The position numbers and the translations under genes were made by a program. 34,035 nt of DNA from Fuerstiella sp. (GTDB lineage Bacteria; Planctomycetota; Planctomycetia; Planctomycetales; Planctomycetaceae). Shown here piece by piece: positions 15,443 through 24,024 of this stretch; the first letter of the stretch is position 1, and each line of letters starts with the position of its first letter. The stretch spans positions 245 to 34,279 of the forward strand of contig JABABI010000078.1 in NCBI GenBank assembly GCA_014238335.1, in the 5' to 3' direction. The notes under the pieces were generated by a model. It was given only the letters and a program-made list of their open reading frames with translations. It was not told the DNA's origin and searched no databases.

Positions 15443-16186
15443 ATGGACGTACTGCTCGAACAGAATCTCGCCAGTCGGCAGCCAGGAGTGACGAATGTCA
15501 TCGTAAACACCGCAGAGCTGCTGCAGGCTCAGGATTTTACTGAGCTGGTCAGTGAGGCCAAACAGCTGGAGCGTCGACGGGTAGATCTTGTAAGTGTGCG
15601 CCGTCAGCGAGCAATGCGAATCGGCCCGGCACGGCTGAAAGCCGTACTCCAAGACACGGGACTGGGCGTCTGCACCGTCGGATTTGCCGGAGGATTCACG
15701 GGCTCTCTGGGACGGGGGTACAAACATGCAGTCGATGACACACGCCGAGCACTGGAACTGGCGGCGGAACTCAAGGCCCAGTCTGTTATCGTGGTACCCG
15801 GGAGCCGCGAACGCCATACGTACAACCACGCGCAACGGATCATTCGCGACGGCCTGGACGACTGCCTGGATGACGCTCTGCGCCTGCGTATCAACATGAT
15901 GTTGCCGTTGAACGCCATCTTCGGCAACCGGAAAGATGTGTTTTTCCCACGCGACAGCACTCCTTTGAACTGGGTCGACGGGTTCGAATCTCACCGCATT
16001 CGCCCCATGATGACGTTACGGGGCAGTTCCCCCTGGACGGGCTTACCCGACAGCTGGCAACGTTGCCTGAACGACGGCGGAATATTGCGGGTAAACCCAC
16101 GTTGCCGCGCAATGCTCGGCGGACACAATGTGCTATCCGAAATTCTGTTGCAGCTTACGAAAGCGGCGACGGGGGCGGGGACGTAG
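15443..16186 (+). CDS. TIM-barrel sugar isomerase/epimerase homologue, metal site apparently incomplete
   Basis: A 247-residue cytoplasmic protein of the xylose-isomerase-like TIM-barrel superfamily. Supporting blocks are EAKQLERRRVDLVSVRR (strand 1-2 region), GLGVCTVGFAGGFTGSLGR, VDDTRRALELAAELKAQSVIVVPGSR and HTYNHAQRIIRDGLDDCLDDAL. These follow the family pattern in which sequential helices precede a conserved catalytic glutamate in 'LALEP'. Here that segment reads INMMLPLNAIF (150-160), with Leu154 where the metal-binding Glu is expected, and the C-terminal metal ligands are not recognisable. It has no signal peptide and is shorter than the usual 270-290 residues. It may be a non-catalytic or divergent member. 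The ATG at 15443 has GGAG 10 nt upstream. Divergent from the ECF sigma gene, so it could be a target of that sigma. Confidence 0.7.
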   Translation: MDVLLEQNLASRQPGVTNVIVNTAELLQAQDFTELVSEAKQLERRRVDLVSVRRQRAMRIGPARLKAVLQDTGLGVCTVGFAGGFTGSLGRGYKHAVDDTRRALELAAELKAQSVIVVPGSRERHTYNHAQRIIRDGLDDCLDDALRLRINMMLPLNAIFGNRKDVFFPRDSTPLNWVDGFESHRIRPMMTLRGSSPWTGLPDSWQRCLNDGGILRVNPRCRAMLGGHNVLSEILLQLTKAATGAGT

Positions 16187-16213
16187 CCCCCCTGGTTTGC
16201 CAGCACTGTTTTT
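16171..16213 (+). terminator. Candidate intrinsic terminator after the TIM-barrel gene
   Basis: GGGGGC (16171-16176) can pair with GCCCCC (16186-16191) across the stop codon. A second small stem, CTGG-TTTG-CCAG (16192-16203), is followed five bases later by TTTTT (16209-16213), with another T6 at 16225-16230. The G-rich stem plus T-runs fit an intrinsic terminator, though spacing from the first stem is long. Confidence 0.45.
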
Positions 16214-16379
16214 CTGTCGGCTCGTTTTTTGTGATCTCACGTTGCAGGTTGTGAGTGCTCTAATTGCGCTGCATGTCCGGTGCCAGGCAGAAGACTCACT
16301 GCAACGGGACGCGTGTGTTCCAGGCACGTCCAGCGCGAACTGACAGGATGGGAGCCATCAGCGTCGGAATCGGTCCGTC

Positions 16380-19300
16380 TCACTCCCGCGTCAACGCTTC
16401 GTCCAGACCGAATAGGGCGCGCGCCGTCGCCGCCCAGGCAGCCTTCGAGGCAAGTGCAGTGGCTTCGATGGACGCTGTCTGGTCTGCAGCGAGACTTAGA
16501 AATTGTTGCGCCGCTTCAGGGGAGGAGAGGAAAGTCTGCCGCTGTGCAGCCAGAAACGACAGTAGTGAATTGAGTTCGGCGACAGTGGGAGGTCTGACTA
16601 ACACTCGACGAAACAACATCGTCATCATCTCAGCATCACTATCGTCGGCGTCAGGTGTCAGATGTTTGGCAGCCTGCCGTGCCAGGTCCATCAGCATCAC
16701 GTCGTTCAACAGCGTCAGCGCCTGTAGTGGGCTGTTGCTGCGATTTCGGCGGGCAACACAGGCTTCCCCGCTGGGCCCGTCGAAGGTGGCCAGCATGGCG
16801 AACGGAGCTGTGCGCTTCGCATATGTATACAGACTGCGCCGGTAACGGTCGGCGCCCTTCGCAGCATTCCACCTGCCGCCACCATAAGCGACTTCGGTGA
16901 CACCGGCCGGTTGGGGAGGACGCACAGACGGCCCGCCGATCTTCGTGGACAGTACGCCACTCGCCACAAGCAACTGGTCGCGAATAACCTCCGCGTCCAA
17001 ACGATATCGCGGCGCGAAACTCAACAGACGATTCTGCGGATCCACGTTCGCTGCGTCGCTGTTGACCGAAGCGACCTGACGATATGTAGCACTGCTGACG
17101 ATCCTGCGGTGCAGTTCCCGCATTGACCAGGCGTCGTCATCTCGGAACGTCACGGCCAGCCAGTCCAGCAGTTTCGGGTGCGAAGGAGGCGCGCCCTGTA
17201 AACCCAAATCGTCGACGGTCCGCACAATGCCCGTTCCGAAGAATGCTGCCCACTGCCGATTCGCGACAACTCGAGCCGTTAGCGGATTTTCTGTCGACAC
17301 GATCCATTCCGCGAATTCCAGACGGGTCGTGGGCAGGTTATCATGGTCCCCGGACAGCGCCGTCGGCAGACCGGACTGTACCTGTTCTCTGGGCTGAAGG
17401 TATTCACCACGGTGGTGCCGATAGGTCGGTCGCGGGTGCTGCACCGGACGTTCGGCCATCACCAACGTGGACTGTGTTGCGGGTCGGCTGCGAAGTTTTC
17501 GAATTTGTTCGGAATGTGACGATAGCTGCGGCGCACTGAGCAAAAAGGCCTGCCAAACCAGTTGGTGTTCATCAGCCAGTTGCTGTTGCTCGGGCTGTGA
17601 CAGCAGCCTGGACACATCGTCCGAATAGCTTCGCGCCTGCGGTTGCGAAGATGCATTAGTCGCAGAAAAACGAAATCGCCCAAGTGAGCTGGCAAAGTGT
17701 CGACCGAACGTCATCCTGATTGTCAGAGACGTACCAGCAGGAACGGGCTCTTTGAACAGAAACACGGCGTCATGGCGTGCTCCCTGGCGATCGTGGACAG
17801 CCCAGCCCGTCTGCACATCCTCATCAAGGGCCAGTGCCGCAGACACCGGATTGTTCCCGTATCGATTCTTCGCGTAGGTGTGCGATGCTGACGCAAACGG
17901 AAATTTTGCGTCACCGGCCGTTGCTGCAATCTCGACCAGAAAAAAATCTCCAAGTGTGCCTTCATAATACGTGGAACCCGGACCACCCGCGGGCAGTCGC
18001 TCATCGGGAAGTGTCTCAAGACGCAGAGCCGTGATTGGGGTCACGGACGGCGCCATTGTAATGAAATAATCATCTCGCTTTGCCGTATCCCCACTGGCAA
18101 AGACCGAGCTATCGTCTTGAATCGTAAGGATCGGCAAATTGGATGTCGCCTCGGTCGGCGTCAGAGGCTTCCACTCGACAGCATTAGGAGCTTCGTCTTT
18201 CTGCCATTGATCGAATGCGGCCAGCAGCTGCTGCTTTCGAAGCTCTTCTAACTCGTCTGCCGTTCTCGTTCGCGTTGCCGTCAGCTTGAACCCGCCGATT
18301 GTGTGCTGACCGCCCTGCAGTTGTTTCATTGTCACTCTCAGGCGAAGCGGCGTTGTTATTGGCCTGGCCAGCTTCGTGGTGTCTAGCACGAACGTGGCGT
18401 CTGCAGTTCTTGGGACGCCTTTGTCATCGTGAATGCCCCATCCGGTTGCAGCATCTCCGTCAAACGCGTTCGGCACAACATAGCCCGATTGTTCAGTGGA
18501 AGCTGTCGCGGATCTGACGGGCAACTTCATCGTTTCCGAATTTGCGCCCGACCCCAATTTATGAACGACTTCCACTTCAATTTCGCTCAGCACAAAATTG
18601 CCGTGTTTTGTTCGCCCGGGACCTGACTGCTTTCGAAACGATTTTGTACTAAGGTTAAGCATATCGACTTCAGCACTCGCCAGCTTCAGTTCCACAACAT
18701 AGGTCGCGCGTTCCGGGTTCTCGCCGTCGACCTCAATAAATCCATCTTTGCGTGTTTGGAATGTCTGCCCGCCATCAGCCCCCAGACTGACAATCTGGGC
18801 ATCGACCGGTACAGAAGCAGCGACCGGCCATTTTTCAGCCAGCTCTGCGGTCAACTTATCAGCTTTGGCTCGATTCGCAGACCATGTCTGTTCAAACGAT
18901 TCGTCGGGCAGTTGAAGAGACGGTTCATCGGCGTTGTTGAGATACGCCATCAGCTGGTAATACTCGCGATGCGAAACGGGGTCGTACTTGTGAGTGTGGC
19001 ACTGACAGCAACTCAGAGTCAGACCAAGCCACGTCGTGCCGGTCGTCGCAACACGATCCGTCATGGCGTGAAAACGGAATTCCAGAGGATCAATCCCACC
19101 CTCTTCGTTCAACATTGTGTTGCGGTGAAACCCCGTCGCCACACGTTGCTGCCGTGTAGCATCGGGCAACATATCTCCAGCCAGCTGCTCAATGGTAAAC
19201 CGGTCAAACGGCATGCCATCGTTAATCGCGTTAATAACCCAGTCGCGGTATGGCCAGATGCTGCGTTCCCGATCCTTCTCGTAGCCATTCGTATCCGCGT

Positions 19301-20033
19301 ATCGGGCAAGGTCGAGCCAGCGGCGAGCCGCTCGTTCACCGTAGTGCAAAGAATGCAGCAGATAATCAACCAGTGCTTGATACGCAGCCTCATCGGCACC
19401 ATCGGGGCGCCAGATCTTTTCCGCCCAGGCATCGGCCTCCTCCGGCGTCGGCGGCAACCCAATCAGATCCAGATACAATCGTCGAATCAGTGTATACGGC
19501 GCAGCCTCGTCTGAAGGCGTGAGTCCGACACTATCCATTTGCGCCAACGTAAAGCGGTCGATTTCGTTACGACACCATTCCGGTCGGCTGACGACCGGCA
19601 ATGCTGGCTGCCGCAACGGCACGAAGGACCAGTGTTCCTTCCATTCGGCTCCCTGTTGCACCCATCGAACAAGAATGCGTTTCTGTTGCTCGGTCAGCGT
19701 CTTGGTGGAGTCTGCTGGAGGCATCCTATCGTCCGGGTCGTCAGACAGAATTCGCCGAATCAGCTCGCTTTCAGAATGATCTCCAGGCTTTACCAGCACA
19801 TATCCGTCACGATCCTCGAACAGACCATCACGTTGATCAAGTCTCAGCTCCGCCTCCCGAGTGTCTTCGTCCGGTCCGTGACAATGGAAACAGGCATTGG
19901 ACAGAATCGGACGGACGTCGCGCGTGAAGTCGACCGACTTCGCAGGATCTTCAGCAACCGCATTCCCCGTGGAAAAACCGAAGCACACGGTCGCAATACC
20001 AGTCAGTAACAGGGGCGCTCGGAAGGCTTTCAT
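16380..20033 (-). CDS. Exported cytochrome-c/DUF1549/DUF1553 (PSD1) protein with duplicated beta-rich insert
   Basis: A 1217-residue exported protein of the large planctomycete PSCyt1-PSCyt2-PSD1 family. Signal peptide: residues 1-27 (LLLTGIATVCFGF, cleavage after AVA). The N-terminal haem-type motif CFHCH is at 48-52 (PSCyt1). DUF1549 (about 155-370) includes LIRRLYLDLIGLPPTPEEAD and a second CxxCH at 342-346. A long insert (about 420-800) holds two related units, 471-590 and 684-793, sharing GPG, GNF/GDF-x-L-x-EI, FDGDAATGWGIHD versus LDEDVQTGWAVHD, and GGFKLTATR versus GRFRFSATN. DUF1553 (about 900-1190) starts with LEFAEWIVSTENPLTARVVANRQWAAFFGTGIV. Function is not established; a role in surface polymer degradation or electron transfer is inference. 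The MKAF start at 20033 is favoured over the ATG at 20060. A methyltransferase gene lies 96 bp upstream. No DUF1501 partner gene adjoins it. Confidence 0.9.
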   Translation of the reverse strand: MKAFRAPLLLTGIATVCFGFSTGNAVAEDPAKSVDFTRDVRPILSNACFHCHGPDEDTREAELRLDQRDGLFEDRDGYVLVKPGDHSESELIRRILSDDPDDRMPPADSTKTLTEQQKRILVRWVQQGAEWKEHWSFVPLRQPALPVVSRPEWCRNEIDRFTLAQMDSVGLTPSDEAAPYTLIRRLYLDLIGLPPTPEEADAWAEKIWRPDGADEAAYQALVDYLLHSLHYGERAARRWLDLARYADTNGYEKDRERSIWPYRDWVINAINDGMPFDRFTIEQLAGDMLPDATRQQRVATGFHRNTMLNEEGGIDPLEFRFHAMTDRVATTGTTWLGLTLSCCQCHTHKYDPVSHREYYQLMAYLNNADEPSLQLPDESFEQTWSANRAKADKLTAELAEKWPVAASVPVDAQIVSLGADGGQTFQTRKDGFIEVDGENPERATYVVELKLASAEVDMLNLSTKSFRKQSGPGRTKHGNFVLSEIEVEVVHKLGSGANSETMKLPVRSATASTEQSGYVVPNAFDGDAATGWGIHDDKGVPRTADATFVLDTTKLARPITTPLRLRVTMKQLQGGQHTIGGFKLTATRTRTADELEELRKQQLLAAFDQWQKDEAPNAVEWKPLTPTEATSNLPILTIQDDSSVFASGDTAKRDDYFITMAPSVTPITALRLETLPDERLPAGGPGSTYYEGTLGDFFLVEIAATAGDAKFPFASASHTYAKNRYGNNPVSAALALDEDVQTGWAVHDRQGARHDAVFLFKEPVPAGTSLTIRMTFGRHFASSLGRFRFSATNASSQPQARSYSDDVSRLLSQPEQQQLADEHQLVWQAFLLSAPQLSSHSEQIRKLRSRPATQSTLVMAERPVQHPRPTYRHHRGEYLQPREQVQSGLPTALSGDHDNLPTTRLEFAEWIVSTENPLTARVVANRQWAAFFGTGIVRTVDDLGLQGAPPSHPKLLDWLAVTFRDDDAWSMRELHRRIVSSATYRQVASVNSDAANVDPQNRLLSFAPRYRLDAEVIRDQLLVASGVLSTKIGGPSVRPPQPAGVTEVAYGGGRWNAAKGADRYRRSLYTYAKRTAPFAMLATFDGPSGEACVARRNRSNSPLQALTLLNDVMLMDLARQAAKHLTPDADDSDAEMMTMLFRRVLVRPPTVAELNSLLSFLAAQRQTFLSSPEAAQQFLSLAADQTASIEATALASKAAWAATARALFGLDEALTRE

Positions 20034-20129
20034 GATGTGGCTGACTCGACAGTTATTCATCTTCTATAGAAACCGCGCGACCAATGCTCGCAATTCAGCA
20101 TGGTAACAACACCGTGGAATATTGCGGTA

Positions 20130-20912
20130 TCAGACTTTTCGAAGAACAATGACCACGTCTTCAGACGTCCCCGTAATGCGGTGCGGGTGATCGATTGCGT
20201 AGCTGAAGTCATAGACCTCGGCAATTTCAAACTCGGGCACCTTCTTCAGCAGCGACTTGAACTGGGCGTGCTTGTAGGTGCGATAATCCATGTGATCGAC
20301 GATTCGGCGGTGCGCCGTGGGAGTGTAAATATCCAACGTGATTCCCAGGTGCTCCTGACGGTTCCTGCGGTCAATTCCTTTGGACCACATATACGACGTG
20401 ATGGCCAGGTTCCCACGTCGAGCTGACCAGCTTTCTTCTTCCATTCGTGGAGCTTCGGTCGGTTCCAGGTGCAATCCCAGAATATACAGGCCCCCTTTGG
20501 TCAATGCGTCCGCCATGCAGTGCAGGTGTGCCTCGGCAGTGGCCTCAGTGGGCAGATGACGAAACGTGTTGATCAGATTGAAGGCAGCATGGTACTTCTT
20601 CTTCACCTTAAAATCGGCCATATCGCCGACAAACGTGCTTCGACCAAATTTGAATCGCTGCAGACGGTCGTTGCAAAAGTCGATCGACTTTTCATTCAAG
20701 TCGTTGCCACCAACGTCGTACCCGGCCTGGGCCAGTTTAATCAGCAGTCGACCTGTTCCGCACGCTGGTTCAAAAACTCGCTGCACGCTGCAACCCGCGT
20801 GTTTTGGAAAAGCTCCCTGCAGAAAACCGAATTCAGCTTTCCAGTCTGAGCCGAACAACAGATCGTAGTACTTGGGGAAGTCGTAAATACTTCCCTTGAT
20901 GATTTCAGTCAT
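20130..20912 (-). CDS. Class I SAM-dependent methyltransferase
   Basis: A roughly 260-residue small-molecule type methyltransferase. The SAM-binding fold is shown by VFEPACGTGRLLIKLAQAGYDVGGNDLN (motif I and the acidic end of beta-2), FVGDMADF (motif II), HAAFNLINTFRHL (post II) and ALTKGGLYILGLHL (motif III). The opening IYDFPKYYDLLFGSDWKAEFGFL is typical of methyltransferases that act on small metabolites, but the acceptor is unknown. Start placed at the ATG at 20912, giving MTEIIKGSIYDF; no Shine-Dalgarno is evident, and the frame extends to a TTG at 20966. It lies upstream of the PSD1 gene on the same strand, 96 bp away, so co-transcription is possible but not certain. Confidence 0.87.
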   Translation of the reverse strand: MTEIIKGSIYDFPKYYDLLFGSDWKAEFGFLQGAFPKHAGCSVQRVFEPACGTGRLLIKLAQAGYDVGGNDLNEKSIDFCNDRLQRFKFGRSTFVGDMADFKVKKKYHAAFNLINTFRHLPTEATAEAHLHCMADALTKGGLYILGLHLEPTEAPRMEEESWSARRGNLAITSYMWSKGIDRRNRQEHLGITLDIYTPTAHRRIVDHMDYRTYKHAQFKSLLKKVPEFEIAEVYDFSYAIDHPHRITGTSEDVVIVLRKV

Positions 20913-21603
20913 AAGGAGTGGTGGAATTTCAGACGTGTAAGAAGCTTCAGGGAAACGACGACCCAATCAGCGTGCATTCCGTACGGTTCAGGCGAACCGC
21001 GCCAACGTGTTCCGAACCGTCGCTCGAACAGTCCGTCGAAGGCGGCGCCGTTGGGATGGCGGTCACGCTGCGTATGGTCATTCTATCACGGTTTCTCCAT
21101 CCCGCAACGGCCCGCAAATACAAGCTCGAATCGCCAACGATTGAGTTTTCGAGTTGCTGCAATGTAGTGGCAACGAGCTCGGCAGCGATTTTCTCGTATA
21201 ACCGCGGGCCCATCGGGCCACTTTTTTCGACACGCGAAACGCGGGACGTTGCCCACGTGGTTAAACGAAGACGAAAAGGTATCAGGACACCCCACGCTGG
21301 AAGACGCCGCAATCCAAGCTCGACGCGTAAGCGAGTGTGGCCCGTACGTTTGAGAAATGCACTTGCCTGCGCTGCAACCGCGGAATGGGGTGAAACCGAG
21401 AGGGTGATTGATGGTTGGAACAAGCAACGGGTAAAACCCCGGGGTTTTACTCGCAGGCTCACTCCAGCCTTTGGCCACCCACCAGTCCGATACCACAAGG
21501 CGTGAGTCCCCCCGTTGCAATCTTCGACACCCTTTCACTCTTGCTTCGACGGGCGTCTCCTTGGAGAATCAACTCTATTCACTCGTCTTCATGGAACAAT
21601 CGA
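20913..21603. other. Gene-free divergent region with palindrome
   Basis: About 690 bp between the divergent methyltransferase and PSD1 genes. Several overlapping frames are open on both strands, but their translations (for example GPHSLTRRAWIAASS on the minus strand) are low in family character and recall spurious frames over planctomycete dispersed repeats. It holds a 20-bp perfect palindrome (21431-21450) inside an outer inverted repeat, GCAACGGG (21424-21431) and CCCGTTGC (21511-21518). Confidence 0.5.
21431..21450. repeat. Perfect 20-bp palindrome
   Basis: GTAAAACCCC followed directly by GGGGTTTTAC, symmetric with no spacer. Flanking bases do not extend the symmetry. It could be an operator-like site, a cruciform or part of a dispersed repeat; it lies 154 bp upstream of the PSD1 start at 21604. 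Confidence 0.8.
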
Positions 21604-23955
21604 ATGCTGCAACGCGTTGTTGTCGTGAATACATTTTTCCTGACCTGCCTTCTTGCCGTTGCTATTCCTGTCAATACAGGGGCCCTGGCAGGACAGGATG
21701 CTGCCGGTACGCCAGACCGTCTGACCTTTGAGAACGACGTGGTGCCAATTCTACAATCTCGCTGTTTCAAGTGTCATGGTGAAACGAAACGAGAGGCCGG
21801 ACTTGACCTGCGGCGACGTTTCACTCTGATGAGCGGTGGCGATAGTGGTTCGGCGATTTCACCGGGCCGGCCGCAGCAGAGCCTGCTGCTGGAGTTGATC
21901 GATGACGAACTGATGCCGCCGGAAAACGAGCCGCAGCTGAACGAAAAGCAGATCGACGTGTTGCGGCGCTGGATCGCATCCGGAGCAGTGATCGCCGGCA
22001 AGGAAGAAACTCCGCTCGCTGCCGACGACGACATGGCCGACCTTGTTACTGAAAAAGCCCGCCAACACTGGGCCTTTCAAGCAGTCCGGGAAGTTCGGAC
22101 GCCAGACGTAGCCGATGTCTCCTGGGTGAGAACGCCGGTCGATGCGTTCATTCTGGCAGAGCTTGAGCAACGACAGTGGCAGGCAAGCTCGCCCGCAACC
22201 CGGACGGCCTTGATTCGCCGACTGTACTTTGACATAACGGGCCTGCCGCCGGAACCGGACGAAGTGACTGCGTTCGTCAACGACAAGAGTTCTAACGCGT
22301 ATGAAGAAGTCGTTGATTGTCTGCTGGCTAGCCGGCACTACGGCGAACGCTGGGCTCAACACTGGCTTGATGTGGTGCGCTTCGCCGAAACAGAAGGCTT
22401 CGAATACGATCGTCACCTGCCGGACGCGTGGCGGTTCCGCGACTACGTCATTGATTCCCTGAACGATGACAAGCCGTTCAGTCAGTTCGTCAGCGAACAG
22501 ATTGCCGGCGATGAAATGCAGCCCGACGATCCGCAGTGTCACACAGCCGCGATATTTCATCGACTGGGTGCCGTTCGTCGAAACGCCGGCAATCCTGACA
22601 TCGCTCTCAGCCGTAACGAAGTGCTGACCGAACGTACGAACATCATTGGTGAAGCGTTTCTGGGGCTCACCGTTGGCTGCGCACGCTGCCACAATCATAA
22701 GCTGGAACCGATCACTCAGAAAGACTATTACCGACTGCAGGCCTATCTTGCATCCACAAGCGAGTACGACATTCCGTTAGCCAGCCCGGAAGACCAACAG
22801 GCATGGGAAACACGGACTGCCGAGATCAAAGCGGACATGAAGAAGCTGAAGTCCAGGATTGTCGACGCGACCGGCAAACGGGAGGCTCAGCTGCAACAGG
22901 AACTCAGGCAGCTGTCCTATGATCTGCCGCCGCATCCGGCGACGATTCCCAGCATTCGCAATGACTTTGAAAACCGCACTCCGATTCATGTTCTGCGGCG
23001 TGGTATTTGGGAGCACAAGGGAGTCGCTGTGGGTGCCCGCCCATTGAGTGTCCTGGTATCGATGTCCGAACCGGAACTGGCCGGGGACGCGACGTTGCCA
23101 AAAACACAGCTTGCACGGTGGCTAACAAACGATCAGCATCCGCTGACCCCTCGTGTGATCGTCAACCGTATCTGGCAACATCATTTTGGCACGGGACTGG
23201 TCAGGACAGCAAACGACTTCGGCACTCATGGCGATCGCCCCAGTCACCCGGAACTGCTGGACTGGCTGGCGGGGTCGCTGGTTAAGAACGACTGGCGACT
23301 GAAATCTGTTCATCGGCTAATCTTGCTGAGCAACACATATCGACAACGCGGTCTCAGCCTGAAATCCTCCGGAACAGAAGCAGCAGCCGCTGACCCGGAC
23401 AACCGATTCCTGCGTCACTTCAGTCGCCGCCGTCTGTCCGGCGAAGAGATTCGTGACGCCATGCTGGCCGTGTCGGGTCGAATTAACCTGAAAGCGCACG
23501 GGCCAAGCGTCGTGACGCCGGTTGATCCGGAACTGACAGGCCTGCTGTACAACCCGTCACAGTGGAGAGTCACGCAGGATACAAGGGAACACGATCGTCG
23601 CTCTATTTATCTGATTGCCAAACGCAATCTGCGTTTGCCCTTCATGGAAGCATTCGACGCGCCGGCATTGCAGTCCAGCTGTCCGCTACGGGGCGCCAGC
23701 ACACATGCTCCGCAGGCGCTCGAACTATTGAACGGCAGTTTCGCAAACGACATGGCCGCGGCTTTCGCAGATCGGTTGCGTCGTGAATGCGACGGAGACG
23801 TCGATCGAATAGTAGAGCAAGCCTACTGCCTGGCAGTGGGTCGCGAGCCGACTGTACAGGAACGTGACTTGTCGATCAAATTCCTGAGTGAACAACCGCT
23901 GGTGGAATTCACTCTCGCCGTCTTCAACCTGAACGAATTTGTCTATGTCCCTTGA
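21604..23955 (+). CDS. Exported cytochrome-c/DUF1549/DUF1553 (PSD1) protein
   Basis: A 783-residue member of the same family as the 16380-20033 gene but without the large duplicated insert. Signal peptide about residues 1-30 (VVVVNTFFLTCLLAVAIPV, then GALAGQ). Haem-type CFKCH is at 54-58 in the N-terminal cytochrome domain. DUF1549 (about 175-385) has LIRRLYFDITGLPPEPDEV, HYGERWAQHWLDVVRFAETEGFEYDR and a second motif CARCH at 359-363. A short coiled-coil-like stretch (about 400-435) bridges to DUF1553 (about 505-780) with QLARWLTNDQHPLTPRVIVNRIWQHHFGTGLVRT and PHAPQALELLN-like ending. The start is the ATG at 21604; the frame is open to 21415 but upstream residues are not signal-like. The DUF1501 gene follows 69 bp downstream on the same strand, the classic pairing of these two families. 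Confidence 0.92.
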   Translation: MLQRVVVVNTFFLTCLLAVAIPVNTGALAGQDAAGTPDRLTFENDVVPILQSRCFKCHGETKREAGLDLRRRFTLMSGGDSGSAISPGRPQQSLLLELIDDELMPPENEPQLNEKQIDVLRRWIASGAVIAGKEETPLAADDDMADLVTEKARQHWAFQAVREVRTPDVADVSWVRTPVDAFILAELEQRQWQASSPATRTALIRRLYFDITGLPPEPDEVTAFVNDKSSNAYEEVVDCLLASRHYGERWAQHWLDVVRFAETEGFEYDRHLPDAWRFRDYVIDSLNDDKPFSQFVSEQIAGDEMQPDDPQCHTAAIFHRLGAVRRNAGNPDIALSRNEVLTERTNIIGEAFLGLTVGCARCHNHKLEPITQKDYYRLQAYLASTSEYDIPLASPEDQQAWETRTAEIKADMKKLKSRIVDATGKREAQLQQELRQLSYDLPPHPATIPSIRNDFENRTPIHVLRRGIWEHKGVAVGARPLSVLVSMSEPELAGDATLPKTQLARWLTNDQHPLTPRVIVNRIWQHHFGTGLVRTANDFGTHGDRPSHPELLDWLAGSLVKNDWRLKSVHRLILLSNTYRQRGLSLKSSGTEAAAADPDNRFLRHFSRRRLSGEEIRDAMLAVSGRINLKAHGPSVVTPVDPELTGLLYNPSQWRVTQDTREHDRRSIYLIAKRNLRLPFMEAFDAPALQSSCPLRGASTHAPQALELLNGSFANDMAAAFADRLRRECDGDVDRIVEQAYCLAVGREPTVQERDLSIKFLSEQPLVEFTLAVFNLNEFVYVP

Positions 23956-23988
23956 CCGTCTTCGACGGTTGGTGCGAGCTGAAGCTCG
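23955..23988 (+). promoter_or_regulatory. Two small tandem hairpins between the PSD1 and DUF1501 genes
   Basis: ACCGTC-TTC-GACGGT (23955-23969) begins on the last base of the PSD1 stop codon, followed by CGAGC-TGAA-GCTCG (23975-23988). No T-run follows, so these are unlikely to end transcription fully; they could mark mRNA processing or attenuate the downstream gene. Confidence 0.4.
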
Positions 23989-24024
23989 AAATCTGTTGGT
24001 CCGCTCCCGTTGGTCGCCAAAACT

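Noticed and set aside
15975..15995. GGTTCGAATC, similar to a tRNA T-loop
   Set aside because: It lies inside the TIM-barrel gene (Asp-Gly-Phe-Glu-Ser), and no acceptor stem, D-arm or anticodon arm can be placed around it.
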